The position numbers and the translations under genes are program-made. A stretch of DNA of 64,000 bases from SABI01 sp028532915. GTDB lineage: Bacteria; Spirochaetota; Spirochaetia; Sphaerochaetales; Sphaerochaetaceae. The notes beneath the pieces were generated by a model. The model was not told the origin of the DNA. It saw only the letters and a program-made list of their open reading frames with translations, and made no database searches. How positions within the stretch are numbered: the first letter of the stretch is position 1; the number at the start of each line of letters is the position of its first letter. Where the stretch lies: the NCBI GenBank assembly GCA_963677225.1, contig OY781923.1, positions 1,736,001 through 1,800,000 of the forward strand. Direction: 5' to 3'. Positions 1 through 9,021 of the stretch are shown here, in pieces.

Positions 1-224
1 TCACCAAACAGGCTCTCTCGCTGGGTAAACCGGAGAAGGTCGTAGCAGGTATCGTTCAGGGAAAACTCAACAAGCACTTCACTGAGATCTGCTTCATGCA
101 GCAGGCATTTGTCAAAGATGACAGTATGAGTGTAGAAAAAGTTCTCCAGAAAGTTTCCAAAGAAGTTGGTGCGACATTGAAAGTTGTCAGCTATACTTGT
201 TATAAAGTCGGTGTTGACGCTTAA
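1..224 (+). CDS. tsf: Elongation factor Ts, C-terminal part (5' cut by window edge)
   Basis: An open frame enters from the window edge (first full codon at base 3) and stops with TAA at 222-224. The last 73 residues read as the C-terminal dimerisation/core region of EF-Ts, the guanine nucleotide exchange factor for EF-Tu, including the typical segment VVAGIVQGKLNKHF and ending in CYKVGVDA. EF-Ts directly upstream of frr and uppS is the usual order in spirochaetes and many other bacteria; rpsB should lie just outside the window. The fragment is too short to judge catalytic features, but sequence and context agree. Confidence 0.9.
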   Translation, partial: TKQALSLGKPEKVVAGIVQGKLNKHFTEICFMQQAFVKDDSMSVEKVLQKVSKEVGATLKVVSYTCYKVGVDA

Positions 225-243
225 AGACGATCAATTACGATCC

Positions 244-270
244 ACACCGTCTCGAAAAGAGGCGGTGTTT
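244..270 (+). terminator. Hairpin between tsf and frr
   Basis: Arms 244-253 and 259-268 form a 10-bp stem with one G-U pair around a GAAAA loop, followed by only three T residues. It lies 20 bases after the tsf stop and ends 18 bases before the frr start. The short U-run suggests a weak or partial terminator, or an mRNA-processing or stability hairpin, rather than a full stop between the two genes. Confidence 0.55.
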
Positions 271-286
271 ACTGTTGGAGGATGAT

Positions 287-841
287 ATGAAAGCAATTTT
301 AGATACCTGCGAATCTAAAATGAAAAAGAGTGTTGCGAGTCTATCGCATGAGTACACCTCATTACGCACCGGCAGAGCTTCTGCCGCTCTTTTTGACAAG
401 ATAAAAGTCGATTACTACGGACAGGAGACACCTCTTTCCCAGGTGGCAAGTATCTCGGTTCCTGAAGCGCGGCTTGTCGTGATTCAGCCGTGGGATAAGA
501 GTCTTCTCGCCCCGATCGAAAGAGCTATTCTGAAATCGGAACTGGGCCTTAATCCCAACAACGACGGAAAACTTCTCAGGATCAACTTCCCTCCCCTCAC
601 CGAGGAGAGACGTAAAGAACTTGCTAAGAGTGCTAAGAACACCAGCGAACAGTTCAAAGTAGCCATCCGCAATATTCGCAGAGAAGCCATTGACGAACTG
701 AAGAAAAAACAGAAAGCGAGTGAAATATCTGAAGATGAGCTCAAAGACGGTGAGAACAAAGTTCAGAAGATGACTGACACGTATATCGGACAAGTCAGCG
801 ATCTGGCAGGTGAGAAAGAAAAAGAGATCTTGGACATCTGA
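287..841 (+). CDS. frr: Ribosome recycling factor
   Basis: Product of 184 residues, the normal length of RRF, which with EF-G splits the post-termination ribosome in the cytoplasm. The family blocks LRTGRAS (about 26-32) and GLNPNNDGKLLRINFPPLTE (from about 87) are present, and the rest has the expected helical, charged composition. I chose ATG 287 because GGAG lies six bases upstream; an in-frame TTG at 275 falls inside that ribosome binding site region. The gene follows tsf after a hairpin and is followed 22 bases later by uppS, as part of the tsf-frr-uppS-cdsA-dxr-rseP operon. Confidence 0.96.
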   Translation: MKAILDTCESKMKKSVASLSHEYTSLRTGRASAALFDKIKVDYYGQETPLSQVASISVPEARLVVIQPWDKSLLAPIERAILKSELGLNPNNDGKLLRINFPPLTEERRKELAKSAKNTSEQFKVAIRNIRREAIDELKKKQKASEISEDELKDGENKVQKMTDTYIGQVSDLAGEKEKEILDI

Positions 842-863
842 TGCTGCAGAGATTGGACTGAAG

Positions 864-1568
864 ATGCAAGAAAACAAATATCCTGACCATATCGGAATAA
901 TCATGGACGGTAACGGGAGATGGGCCACCAAACGCTCACTCCCGCGTACCATGGGACATTTCGAAGGTATAAAAGCCGCTAAACGGGTAGTCAAGGCAGC
1001 TACCGAATTACAGATTCCCTACATTACCTTCTATGTATTCTCGACTGAGAACTGGAGAAGGCCGAAGGAAGAGGTAAAGTACCTGATGAATCTTCTCTCA
1101 TCCAGGCTCTTCAGCGAGACCGATTTCTACAACAGACTCGGTGCAAAGATCCTCATCAGAGGAGATCTCGACAAATTCCCTAAGGATGTCGCCGCCACGA
1201 TGGATGCAACCCAGGAAGCAACCAGAGATAATGAGAAGATCACAGTCTCACTTGCGGTTAACTACGGAGGGCAGGATGAGATCATCCGTGCAGTCAGAAA
1301 ATGGGCGAAATTTACTGAAGACCGGCCTTGTCTGAATACCGAAACTCTGCGGACATTCTTCGATCACCCTTTTATCCCTCCTGTCGATCTTATCATCAGA
1401 ACCGGCGGAGAAAAACGTCTTTCAAATTTTTTATTATGGGATTCAGCCTATGCGGAACTTGCGTTCTTTGATACACTTTGGCCGCAATGGGGGGCTGCAG
1501 AATTGAAAAATGCATGTGAAGACTTTGCAGGGAGAACTCGACGTTTCGGGGGTGTTCTGAATGAATAG
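864..1568 (+). CDS. uppS: Undecaprenyl diphosphate synthase (cis-prenyltransferase)
   Basis: Product of 234 residues that condenses isopentenyl diphosphate with farnesyl diphosphate to make the C55 lipid carrier for murein and surface glycans. The catalytic Asp lies in IIMDGNGRWA (D15), FSTENWRRP follows at about 59-67, and the C-terminal signature RTGGEKRLSNFLLW is intact. The frame stays open upstream to 810, inside frr, but ATG 864 puts the conserved start of the family at residue 5, so the shorter form is preferred even though its ribosome binding site is weak. The stop overlaps the cdsA start by 8 bases, which suggests translational coupling. Confidence 0.95.
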   Translation: MQENKYPDHIGIIMDGNGRWATKRSLPRTMGHFEGIKAAKRVVKAATELQIPYITFYVFSTENWRRPKEEVKYLMNLLSSRLFSETDFYNRLGAKILIRGDLDKFPKDVAATMDATQEATRDNEKITVSLAVNYGGQDEIIRAVRKWAKFTEDRPCLNTETLRTFFDHPFIPPVDLIIRTGGEKRLSNFLLWDSAYAELAFFDTLWPQWGAAELKNACEDFAGRTRRFGGVLNE

Positions 1569-2397
1569 TGTTGTGAAGAGGGTGTTGCTCACCTTCACGG
1601 CGGTGCCGGCCTTATTCTCTCTCATATATTTTTTCCCCCACTTCAATCATCTTCCATTTGCCCTCCTGACAGTCGGTGCTGTCATCATCGGTTCTGTTGA
1701 GATGAGAAAGATATTCTTCAGCGGGACCGAGAAACACTTCTACCTCATTTTTCTTTCTGCAGCACTGCCGGTGCTCACCTACATCGAACAATCTTTCGCT
1801 TGTGGTACCCGTTACCTACCCTTATATATGATAACAGTCGTATCGGTCATCATGAGTGTCGAGATCTTCTCTGGTACTTCAGACCATTTTACAGCTTCTA
1901 TAGAGAGAGTGGCGAAATCGATTCTTCTTTTCATTTATCCCGGAGTCTTTGCCCTGTTTCTTGTCTACATCCTCTTTATGGAACATACGACTTTCCTCCT
2001 GATTCTTTTGTTTCTCATGGTCTTCGCCAATGATACATTCGCATATGTTTTCGGAATGTTATTCGGAAAGAACAACAGAAACATCTTCGCAGTTAGCCCC
2101 AACAAGAGTGTTGCCGGATTTATCGGCGGTCTGCTGATGACCGTCGTCATCGCATTCCTATACCAGCGTCTTGTTCCCGGCGGTCAGTCGATCATCACAG
2201 ACCTACCTCTTTTGATCCTATCTCTTTTCATATCGCTCATAAGCAATATCGGAGATCTGGTGGAATCCATGTTCAAAAGAAATGCTAACATCAAAGATTC
2301 AGGCTCTGTCATTCTCGGACGCGGAGGCCTTATGGATTCTATAGATTCTCTGCTTCTGAGCGCACCATTCTTCTATTTCTTTCTCTCGGTACTATAA
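1561..2397 (+). CDS. cdsA: Phosphatidate cytidylyltransferase
   Basis: Integral membrane enzyme of 278 residues that makes CDP-diacylglycerol from phosphatidate and CTP, the branch point of phospholipid synthesis. There are about eight hydrophobic segments. The CDS family signature is near the C-terminus (about 236-263: SMFKRNANIKDSGS, then GRGGLMDSIDSL), with the KD and G-G-x-x-D residues preserved; the usual HGG reads RGG. ATG 1561 overlaps the uppS stop. The dxr start lies 12 bases after the stop, so all these genes are probably one transcript. Confidence 0.93.
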   Translation: MNSVVKRVLLTFTAVPALFSLIYFFPHFNHLPFALLTVGAVIIGSVEMRKIFFSGTEKHFYLIFLSAALPVLTYIEQSFACGTRYLPLYMITVVSVIMSVEIFSGTSDHFTASIERVAKSILLFIYPGVFALFLVYILFMEHTTFLLILLFLMVFANDTFAYVFGMLFGKNNRNIFAVSPNKSVAGFIGGLLMTVVIAFLYQRLVPGGQSIITDLPLLILSLFISLISNIGDLVESMFKRNANIKDSGSVILGRGGLMDSIDSLLLSAPFFYFFLSVL

Positions 2398-2409
2398 GGA
2401 GTAAAAGCT

Positions 2410-3567
2410 TTGGGTTATAGAAAACGGGTCATGATCCTTGGATGTACAGGGTCGATCGGAACAACTGCGATGCAGAGTCTTGATTCCCTACGCTCTTCAT
2501 TCGATATCGTCGCCATTTCGGCTCATAAGAACCATGCCAAGCTTCTGTACTATGCTCAGTCGTTCAACGTTCCGAATGTCTGTCTTTCAGGTGGTTCCTT
2601 TGAAATCGAAGAAACAGATGGAAGATGTTTCTACTACGGCAGTTCCGGTCTTCTTGATATGATAAGAAACGTTGAGTGTGATGTCGTTCTCAATGCGATC
2701 AGCGGATCGGCAGGGCTCGAACCAACCTTCGAGATCCTCTCTCATCACACCACTTTGGCTCTCGCGAACAAAGAGAGCATCGTGATGGGAGGAGATCTGT
2801 TCACTCAGACAGTGAAGAAATACGGTGTAACAGTCTATCCCGTAGACTCCGAGCACTCGACGATAGATTCTCTGATCAAAGCTCATGGCGATTCCCATGT
2901 CGATTCTGTGATCCTTACTGCAAGTGGAGGCCCCTTCAGGACCTTCACTCCCCTGCAGATGGCTCATATCACCATTGAACAGGCTCTTAATCATCCGACA
3001 TGGAATATGGGAGCAAAGATCACCATCGATTCGGCAACTCTCGCGAACAAGGGACTGGAAGTCATTGAAGCTTCCTACCTATTCGGTAAAAACGTGGGTT
3101 CGATCGATGTGGTGATCCACCCTCAAAGTGTTGTACACTCGTTCATCAGGATGAAAAACGGTGCATTGTATGCCCAAATGTCTCCCCCCGATATGGCTTT
3201 ACCCATCATGAATGCGCTCAATGGAGGACATATAGAACTGAAGGATATTGTTTCACCGCTCGATCTGAGTGATCTCACTCTTCGATTCGAAAAATTCGAC
3301 AAGAACCAGTTCCCGCTTCTTGATATGGCCTTTCACTGTCTGAAATCCCGTAAAGGATATCCGATAGCGTTCAACGGTGCCAACGAGACGGCAGTGCTTG
3401 CCTTCCTCAAAAAAAAGATTTCTTTCATTTCGATAAGTGCGATCGTTCAGGAAGTACTTCAGCATTCATGGTCTGAACAGATTACCTCCATAGAGGATAT
3501 CTACAGTGTACACCGGAGGGCGAACACGATGGCACAGCAGCTCGTTGAGAGGTACCGCATTGAATAG
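2410..3567 (+). CDS. dxr: 1-deoxy-D-xylulose 5-phosphate reductoisomerase
   Basis: Product of 385 residues, second step of the MEP isoprenoid pathway (DXP to MEP with NADPH). The nucleotide motif GCTGSIG is at 11-17, followed by ALANKES, the metal/substrate stretch VDSEHSTI, and SGGPFR and HPTWNMG blocks typical of Dxr. The start is taken as TTG 2410: AAGGAG sits eight bases upstream and the resulting N-terminus (MGYRKRVMILG) matches the family, whereas the next ATG (2431) would cut into the first beta strand. It supplies precursors for the UppS reaction encoded three genes earlier. Confidence 0.95.
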   Translation: MGYRKRVMILGCTGSIGTTAMQSLDSLRSSFDIVAISAHKNHAKLLYYAQSFNVPNVCLSGGSFEIEETDGRCFYYGSSGLLDMIRNVECDVVLNAISGSAGLEPTFEILSHHTTLALANKESIVMGGDLFTQTVKKYGVTVYPVDSEHSTIDSLIKAHGDSHVDSVILTASGGPFRTFTPLQMAHITIEQALNHPTWNMGAKITIDSATLANKGLEVIEASYLFGKNVGSIDVVIHPQSVVHSFIRMKNGALYAQMSPPDMALPIMNALNGGHIELKDIVSPLDLSDLTLRFEKFDKNQFPLLDMAFHCLKSRKGYPIAFNGANETAVLAFLKKKISFISISAIVQEVLQHSWSEQITSIEDIYSVHRRANTMAQQLVERYRIE

Positions 3568-4918
3568 CCTCGTATCGATACTGATCGGTTTTTTTGCGAT
3601 AGCCACAATGATCACGATCCATGAGGCAGGTCATTATCTCGGAGCGAGGATATCTCATATCGAGGTGGAAGTGTTCGCGATAGGATGGGGAAAGGCAATC
3701 AAGCGGTGGTACAAAAACGGTACCGAATACAGAATCAACCTTTTTATTCTCGGAGGGTACTGTAAACTCAAAGGCACAGATGATCTGGTCAGATCGATTC
3801 AAAGAGACGACAGTTCTTTCACCACAATCGAAAAAGGGTCCTTATTCGCCGCATCTCCTCTCAAGAGAATCATAACCTACCTCGCAGGACCTCTTCAGAA
3901 TCTGATCTTCGCGGCGCTTTTGTTCACTTTCTTTTTCATGCTCGGATATGATCAATACAGTGATCCTCCCCGCATCCTTTTGACCGGAGATTACCCGAAG
4001 ATTTACAACACGAGTGTCGACAGTGCATTCGATGGAGGTCTGAGAAGCGAAGATATCATCACCTCGATAGACGGTGAGTCTATATCATCCTTTCAGCAGA
4101 TCGCATCTGTGGTCGCAGAATATGATGGAGATGGACCGTTATCAATTACGGTAGATCGTAACAGAGAAAAGCTGAACTTTCTGATAACACCCGAATTCGA
4201 TTCTGAAAGCGGCCGGTATCTTCTGGGAATTACCAACGCATTGGAACCCGTTATCGATGAAATCGTCCCTCTTTCACCGGAAGCTGTCGCTAATATGGAA
4301 AGCGGTGATACAATTGTGGCGGTCAACGGGGTCGAAACACCTTTCACGATGGATGTAATCACTCAGCTGATAGATCCATCGTCACCTGTCGTCACTATGA
4401 AACTTCAGAAGACGAACAAAAATATCGAAGAGATCTCTTATCATCCGTTGATAGACGAATCTGGAAACACTACCTTGAACTTTTCATTTCAAAGAGAGAT
4501 CGTCAGAATGAACGGAAGTTCCTTCACAGCCGCAGTCTCTCGCAGTATTGTTCATACTATCACCGCTATCAAGGATACAGCAGGGATGATCGTGCAGCTG
4601 TTCACGGGAGCTTTCAGTTTCTCAGATTCCCTTGCTGGGCCGGTCAGAATCTCCTATATCATCGGTGAGATGAGGACTGCAGGCCTGCGTGCATTCTTAC
4701 AGCTTCTTGCAATGATTAGTATTTCACTTGGAGTTGCGAATCTGCTTCCTCTTCCGGGACTCGACGGAGGATCGATCATCCTCTCTCTCATAGAGCTGAT
4801 CAGACATAGATCATTCGGTCCAAGGATGTATGTGAGATTTCAGACATTCGGAATACTGATCCTTTCGATCCTGATGATCTTCGTTCTTTTCAGTGATGCG
4901 AAGTTCTTCTTTATGTAA
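3560..4918 (+). CDS. rseP: Site-2 protease RseP (membrane zinc metalloprotease, PDZ)
   Basis: Product of 452 residues. HEAGH (21-25) in the first membrane helix and LDGG (about 401-404) near the C-terminus are the zinc ligands of the M50/site-2 protease family. One or two PDZ domains lie between (about 130-300). These enzymes cut transmembrane segments of anti-sigma factors or leftover signal peptides. I prefer TTG 3560, which has GAGAGG upstream and overlaps dxr by 8 bases, over the upstream ATG at 3506 that would add 18 uncharacteristic residues inside dxr. No anti-sigma partner is visible nearby. The gene ends one base before the convergent dnaB stop. Confidence 0.92.
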   Translation: MNSLVSILIGFFAIATMITIHEAGHYLGARISHIEVEVFAIGWGKAIKRWYKNGTEYRINLFILGGYCKLKGTDDLVRSIQRDDSSFTTIEKGSLFAASPLKRIITYLAGPLQNLIFAALLFTFFFMLGYDQYSDPPRILLTGDYPKIYNTSVDSAFDGGLRSEDIITSIDGESISSFQQIASVVAEYDGDGPLSITVDRNREKLNFLITPEFDSESGRYLLGITNALEPVIDEIVPLSPEAVANMESGDTIVAVNGVETPFTMDVITQLIDPSSPVVTMKLQKTNKNIEEISYHPLIDESGNTTLNFSFQREIVRMNGSSFTAAVSRSIVHTITAIKDTAGMIVQLFTGAFSFSDSLAGPVRISYIIGEMRTAGLRAFLQLLAMISISLGVANLLPLPGLDGGSIILSLIELIRHRSFGPRMYVRFQTFGILILSILMIFVLFSDAKFFFM

Positions 4919-4919
4919 C

Positions 4920-6302
4920 TTATCTTTCCAGATCTACGAACCTCACAAGCTGGTTCTGGAATCCCATCTTGATGACACCGGTCTCGCCGTTACGCTGCTT
5001 TGCCAGAATGACTTTCGTCTCCTGGACTGGAAATCCGTTCTGCATGATCTGCGGTTCGTTTTTCTTTGATGAATTATCGTTCTCACCATTATTGACGAGT
5101 CTGTCACGATGCAGAAGTATAACGACATCGGCATCCTGTTCAACAGAACCTGATTCTCTCAGATTCGCAAGGTTCGGCTCTTTCCCCTCAGCATCACGGG
5201 AAACCTGAGACAGTGCAACAATCGGTATCTTCAGCTCTCTGGCAAGCGATTTGAGAGATCTGGATATCTCGGCAACCTGTTCATGTCGGGGAACGTTCGC
5301 ATTTGATTCGGGGTTGATAAGAGATATGTAGTCAATAAAGAGAATTTTGATATCTCGTTCTCTCTTCATTCTCCTAGCCTGACTTCTCAGGTCGAACAGC
5401 TTGATATTCGGTGTATCCTGAATATAGAGTTTACCCAGATAGATCCTTCCCGCAGCATCTATGATGGCGTTCGTGTCCTGATTTCTCAAAACGGCAGAGC
5501 GAATCCGTTTCGAATCGACCCTTGATTCAGCTGCCAGTATTCTTTCCATGATAGCCATGGAAGTCATCTCTGCCGAGAAGAAGCCGACGGGAATTTTCCG
5601 GTGTATCGCCATGTCTATTGCCATGGATATAGCAAAAGCGGTTTTACCGACAGAAGGTCTTGCACCGATGACGATGAATTCACTCGGCTGGAAACCGCCG
5701 GTCATATCATCAAGCTGCGAAAATCCGGTCTTTATACCATCGGTGTTACCGTGTTTCAATCTTTCCATCAGCAGATCGACGGTCGATTTAACAAGAATCG
5801 ATCCGTCCTGATATTTCTCGGCAAAACTGGTACTGCTTGTCTGCAGGTCACTCAGACTGCGCTCACCTTCATCGAGAAGGTTCGCGATATCTTTAGATTC
5901 ATCGAATACATTATCGAAAAGAGAACTGCTGAATTTGATCAGAGATCTTCTCAGTGACAGAGATCTGACGATCTGAGCATAATAGACAGCATTTGTGGTG
6001 GTCGGCACGTTGCTCGTAAGACTCGCGATGTATGCCATGCCGCCACATAGTTCGAGCAGATTTTTGCTCTTCAGATAGTCGGTGATAGTGATCAGATCGA
6101 TGATCTGACCACTGTGGTCCTGTTGAAAGGAGATAACCGCATCGAATAATGCCTGATGTGAAGGTGAATAGAAATCCTCTCTGCGAAGATTTTCTATCAC
6201 CTCATTAAACGCATCGGAACTGAGAAGGATCGCTCCCAACACTGCCCTTTCGGCGTCATCATTATGCGGAGGCACCCGGCCTCCATCTATATTCAATGCC
6301 AT
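4920..6302 (-). CDS. dnaB: Replicative DNA helicase
   Basis: Product of 460 residues, the hexameric 5'-3' helicase of the replication fork. The N-terminal DnaG-interacting domain (about 10-115) and the RecA-like domain with Walker A GARPSVGKT (213-221), Walker B-like ILFIDYISL and the DnaB block SQVSRDAEG are all present. No intein is visible. It is the last gene of the S6-SSB-S18-L9 operon, separated from rplI by 11 bases with no strong ribosome binding site, which suggests coupled translation. It ends against rseP with one base between the stops and no obvious terminator on either strand. Confidence 0.96.
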   Translation of the reverse strand: MALNIDGGRVPPHNDDAERAVLGAILLSSDAFNEVIENLRREDFYSPSHQALFDAVISFQQDHSGQIIDLITITDYLKSKNLLELCGGMAYIASLTSNVPTTTNAVYYAQIVRSLSLRRSLIKFSSSLFDNVFDESKDIANLLDEGERSLSDLQTSSTSFAEKYQDGSILVKSTVDLLMERLKHGNTDGIKTGFSQLDDMTGGFQPSEFIVIGARPSVGKTAFAISMAIDMAIHRKIPVGFFSAEMTSMAIMERILAAESRVDSKRIRSAVLRNQDTNAIIDAAGRIYLGKLYIQDTPNIKLFDLRSQARRMKRERDIKILFIDYISLINPESNANVPRHEQVAEISRSLKSLARELKIPIVALSQVSRDAEGKEPNLANLRESGSVEQDADVVILLHRDRLVNNGENDNSSKKNEPQIMQNGFPVQETKVILAKQRNGETGVIKMGFQNQLVRFVDLER

Positions 6303-6313
6303 GAGTATCTAAC

Positions 6314-6880
6314 CTACTCCTCTGTTTCTACAGTTTCTTCTTCAACAGCGGCTTCTTCTGCAGCTTCTTTCTCGGCTTCAGCTTTTGCTTCCTTCTCGGC
6401 GGCCAATTTTTCTGCTTCCTCTTTCTTCACTTCAGCTTCACTTTTCACCACGAGTTTCACTGTTGCACTCTCACCTTCGTAAAGGCGGACTTTCACAGAA
6501 TAGGTTCCGACCATCTTGATATCGTGAGAGGCCACCTCGATCCGTTTCTTTTCGATCTCGATGCCCTGTTTGGCCAGCGCTTCCTGGATCATCGTGTTTG
6601 TGACAGATCCGAAGAGCTTTCCTGATTCACCTGAAGAGACGACCAGAGTCAGTGTCAGAGAATCAAGATTCTCCTTCAGTGAAGCCGCAGCTTTTCTCTT
6701 CTCTTCTTTTTTCTTCTCGATAGCTGCAGCCTTCCCGGCAAAGATCGCCTGATTGGTCTTGTTCCATACTACAGCAATATTTTTAGGAAGCAAGTAGTTA
6801 CGTGCATAGCCGTCTTTTACTACTACGACATCCCCTTCTTCACCCAGATTATGTGTATCCTGGTTTAATATAATTTTCAT
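6314..6880 (-). CDS. rplI: 50S ribosomal protein L9 with acidic/alanine-rich C-terminal tail
   Basis: Residues 1 to about 147 are a complete L9: the rRNA-binding N-terminus (MKIILNQDTHNLGEEGDVVV, GYARNYLLPK), a long connecting helix and the C-terminal domain. The product is 188 residues because of an extra tail of about 40 residues made almost only of Glu, Ala, Lys and Val. Such low-complexity tails occur in L9 of some spirochaetes and other lineages; their role is not known to me. ATG 6880 has AAGGAG seven bases upstream and lies 12 bases after the stop of the DUF2232 gene. Confidence 0.95.
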   Translation of the reverse strand: MKIILNQDTHNLGEEGDVVVVKDGYARNYLLPKNIAVVWNKTNQAIFAGKAAAIEKKKEEKRKAAASLKENLDSLTLTLVVSSGESGKLFGSVTNTMIQEALAKQGIEIEKKRIEVASHDIKMVGTYSVKVRLYEGESATVKLVVKSEAEVKKEEAEKLAAEKEAKAEAEKEAAEEAAVEEETVETEE

Positions 6881-6892
6881 AAGTCTATCTCC

Positions 6893-7840
6893 TTACTCGT
6901 TCTTTCTATATGTGATCCACGTTTCACTGACTCCCAGCAGAGGAAGTGCAATGATGAACACCACATTCGCACCCGGCAGAATCATCAACACTATTCCCAA
7001 AAAGAACATTCTCACAACCCGTATCTGTTCGAATTTTCGTTTCAAAAGATACGTAGCAATCGAAAGTCCCTGAACCGCATATAACAAAGCAACCACACCG
7101 GTTATATTATATGCGACATTCTCAAGAAGCACCGAATCCGCCACATATGATATCAATACAGCACTCATCCCCGAAAGGAGGACCCAGATACTCTGATGCG
7201 GAATACTCCAGTGAACCAGCGACTGTTCCAGAGATGGAGAGTTACGTCTCTTTATGACCTCACTGATCAGTAAAGCCAGACCGAACTGACCGGTAATAAA
7301 GGGCAATCCCAGTTTACCTATCACCGAACCGACGAATGCTCCAAGCTCCTGTGCACTCATGACCTGAACCTGCTGCTGCACGAACATAGTCATAAATGAA
7401 CTCAGTATATCGTTGTACACCTCTAATGTACGAGATGCACTGGCACTATTCCCAAGCAGCCATATCAACATCGCAAATCCCGCAACAACCGCAAAGGAAA
7501 TCGAATAGAAGAACCGTTCGATATTCTTTCGTCCGTATGTTGCGATCCAAATACCACTCGCAACGAGCATCGATAACGGAGTATATAATCCTACGATCAA
7601 TAAACCGGTATTCTGCCCGTCCTGTAATACATTTGCCAACTGAACTGCATGAAATCCTATCACGAACAGGATCACTGCAGCCACACCGTACAGAAATTTC
7701 CGTACAGGTTGAACCTTTTCAAAAACCAACAACAGAGGCAAAATCGACAAGAACGCCGAAGAAGAAACCACGTAGATCACTATAGAAGCCAGCACAGGGA
7801 TTCCGACATAGCGTACCGTGTCATTGGTCTGCCATTGCAT
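6893..7840 (-). CDS. DUF2232 (YybS-like) multi-span membrane protein
   Basis: Product of 315 residues with about eight predicted membrane segments and few charged residues. Position between rpsR and rplI is the classic place of the YybS/DUF2232 family in Firmicutes and spirochaetes, and the hydrophobic pattern fits; function is unknown. The start at 7840 has GGGGAAG five bases upstream, nine bases after the rpsR stop. It is translated with the ribosomal genes, so constitutive expression is likely. I assign the family from context and general pattern, not from a decisive motif. Confidence 0.7.
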   Translation of the reverse strand: MQWQTNDTVRYVGIPVLASIVIYVVSSSAFLSILPLLLVFEKVQPVRKFLYGVAAVILFVIGFHAVQLANVLQDGQNTGLLIVGLYTPLSMLVASGIWIATYGRKNIERFFYSISFAVVAGFAMLIWLLGNSASASRTLEVYNDILSSFMTMFVQQQVQVMSAQELGAFVGSVIGKLGLPFITGQFGLALLISEVIKRRNSPSLEQSLVHWSIPHQSIWVLLSGMSAVLISYVADSVLLENVAYNITGVVALLYAVQGLSIATYLLKRKFEQIRVVRMFFLGIVLMILPGANVVFIIALPLLGVSETWITYRKNE

Positions 7841-7849
7841 ATACTTCCC

Positions 7850-8158
7850 CTATTTTCTGTCAAATGGGAGGTATGCAAGGACACGAGCTCTCTTGATCTC
7901 GGTAGTCAGAGCTCTCTGATGTTTTGCACAGTTGCCGGTTATTCTGCTGGGGAGGATCTTTCCTCTTTCGGTGACATATCTTCTCAGCATATCCGGATTT
8001 TTGTAATCTGCTACGAGATTCTGAGTACAGAACTTACAGACTTTCTTCTTGTAAGGTCCACGCTTCGGAGAATATCTTCTTTCCCGATTCGGTGAGCTGT
8101 TTGACCGCTCCCGATCATCTTTTTCATAACTTTTTGCATTATCATTATCATCACGCAT
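7850..8158 (-). CDS. rpsR: 30S ribosomal protein S18 with N-terminal extension
   Basis: The last 70 or so residues are a standard S18: CKFC, DYKNPDMLRRYVTERGKILP, SRITGNCAKHQR and ARVLAYLPF. The product is 102 residues because of about 30 additional N-terminal residues rich in Asp, Arg, Ser and Lys. The extension is real if ATG 8158 is used; GAGGAG lies ten bases upstream and no better start is seen near the core. S18 sits next to S6 on the 30S platform, and its gene follows ssb as in most bacteria. Confidence 0.96.
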   Translation of the reverse strand: MRDDNDNAKSYEKDDRERSNSSPNRERRYSPKRGPYKKKVCKFCTQNLVADYKNPDMLRRYVTERGKILPSRITGNCAKHQRALTTEIKRARVLAYLPFDRK

Positions 8159-8182
8159 GACAGTTTAACTCCTCATCAAAAT

Positions 8183-8659
8183 TTAAAATGGAATATCATC
8201 ATCGAACTGTTCCGGTCCGGGGAACGACGGGGTATCCGCAGTTCTGCCCTGAGGAGCAGATACAGGTCTTGTATTCTGCTGACCGTAGGAACGATTCTCC
8301 GATCTCTGTGACGGCTGGCCGTTCGATGCATTGCCGCCGCCTAACAATTGAATGGAATTAGCAACAATCTCGATCCGTGATCTGGATTGGCCATCCTGCT
8401 CCCACCGGTTCTGTCTCAGTTCACCACTGACACACACCTGCCGGCCTTTGGAAAGGTACGGGTTCAGAACTTCGGCTTGTTTTCCCCAGACTACAACATC
8501 GAAAAAACTGACCTCTTCTTCTCTCTGATCGCCTGACCTCTTTATGCGATTTACTGCGAGAGAGAAACGGCCTACTGCTGTTCCACTGTTCAAGTATCTG
8601 AGTTCGATCTCACGTGTGAGACGTCCAACGAGCACGACGTTATTGATATCATTTGCCAT
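8183..8659 (-). CDS. ssb: Single-stranded DNA-binding protein
   Basis: Product of 158 residues: an OB-fold domain (1 to about 108, beginning NDINNVVLVGRLTREIELR), a Gln/Ser/Gly-rich linker, and the acidic tip DDDIPF (153-158) that docks helicases, primase and repair enzymes. It coats ssDNA at forks. The location between rpsF and rpsR, with dnaB in the same operon, ties replication to ribosome synthesis as in many bacteria. AAGGAC lies upstream of ATG 8659. Confidence 0.97.
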   Translation of the reverse strand: MANDINNVVLVGRLTREIELRYLNSGTAVGRFSLAVNRIKRSGDQREEEVSFFDVVVWGKQAEVLNPYLSKGRQVCVSGELRQNRWEQDGQSRSRIEIVANSIQLLGGGNASNGQPSQRSENRSYGQQNTRPVSAPQGRTADTPSFPGPEQFDDDIPF

Positions 8660-8685
8660 ACAATTGTCCTTTTTTACTTAGACTT

Positions 8686-8967
8686 TTAGTTGTCTTTCAG
8701 AACGAACAAGAATTTGTACACCGGCTGCATCAGACGAAAAGCATTCGAGAACGCATTGATCGATGCGGGCTCTGCAGCGATTTCGAAATAGTGGTAGTGT
8801 CCTTTGTCTTGCTTTTTGATGGGGTATGCGAGGTTTCTCACGCCCATGTCATCATGTTTGGTGATTTCCACTTGACCTGTCGCCAATTCTTTTTCGACAA
8901 GCTCAAGACCTTTTGCCGTAGTCTCTTCGTTTGCTTCGAAGATTACGGTTAATTCATAGTTTCTCAT
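8686..8967 (-). CDS. rpsF: 30S ribosomal protein S6
   Basis: Product of 93 residues beginning MRNYELTVIFEANEE and ending VYKFLFVLKDN, the ferredoxin-like fold of S6, which pairs with S18. The frame stays open upstream to 9018, but ATG 8967 has a strong GGAGG five bases ahead and matches the family start. There is no acidic Glu tail of the E. coli type. First gene of the S6-SSB-S18-DUF2232-L9-DnaB operon, with a promoter candidate at 9022-9050. Confidence 0.96.
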   Translation of the reverse strand: MRNYELTVIFEANEETTAKGLELVEKELATGQVEITKHDDMGVRNLAYPIKKQDKGHYHYFEIAAEPASINAFSNAFRLMQPVYKFLFVLKDN

Positions 8968-9021
8968 AGTTCCTCCTTGCGGACTAATAGATCCACCCAC
9001 GGTGGATAAAGAGGTCAAGAT

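Noticed and set aside
362..994. Long antisense frames such as this one over frr, and similar frames over dnaB, carB and the transposase
   Set aside because: They are shadows of genuine genes, with no ribosome binding sites and no family resemblance.
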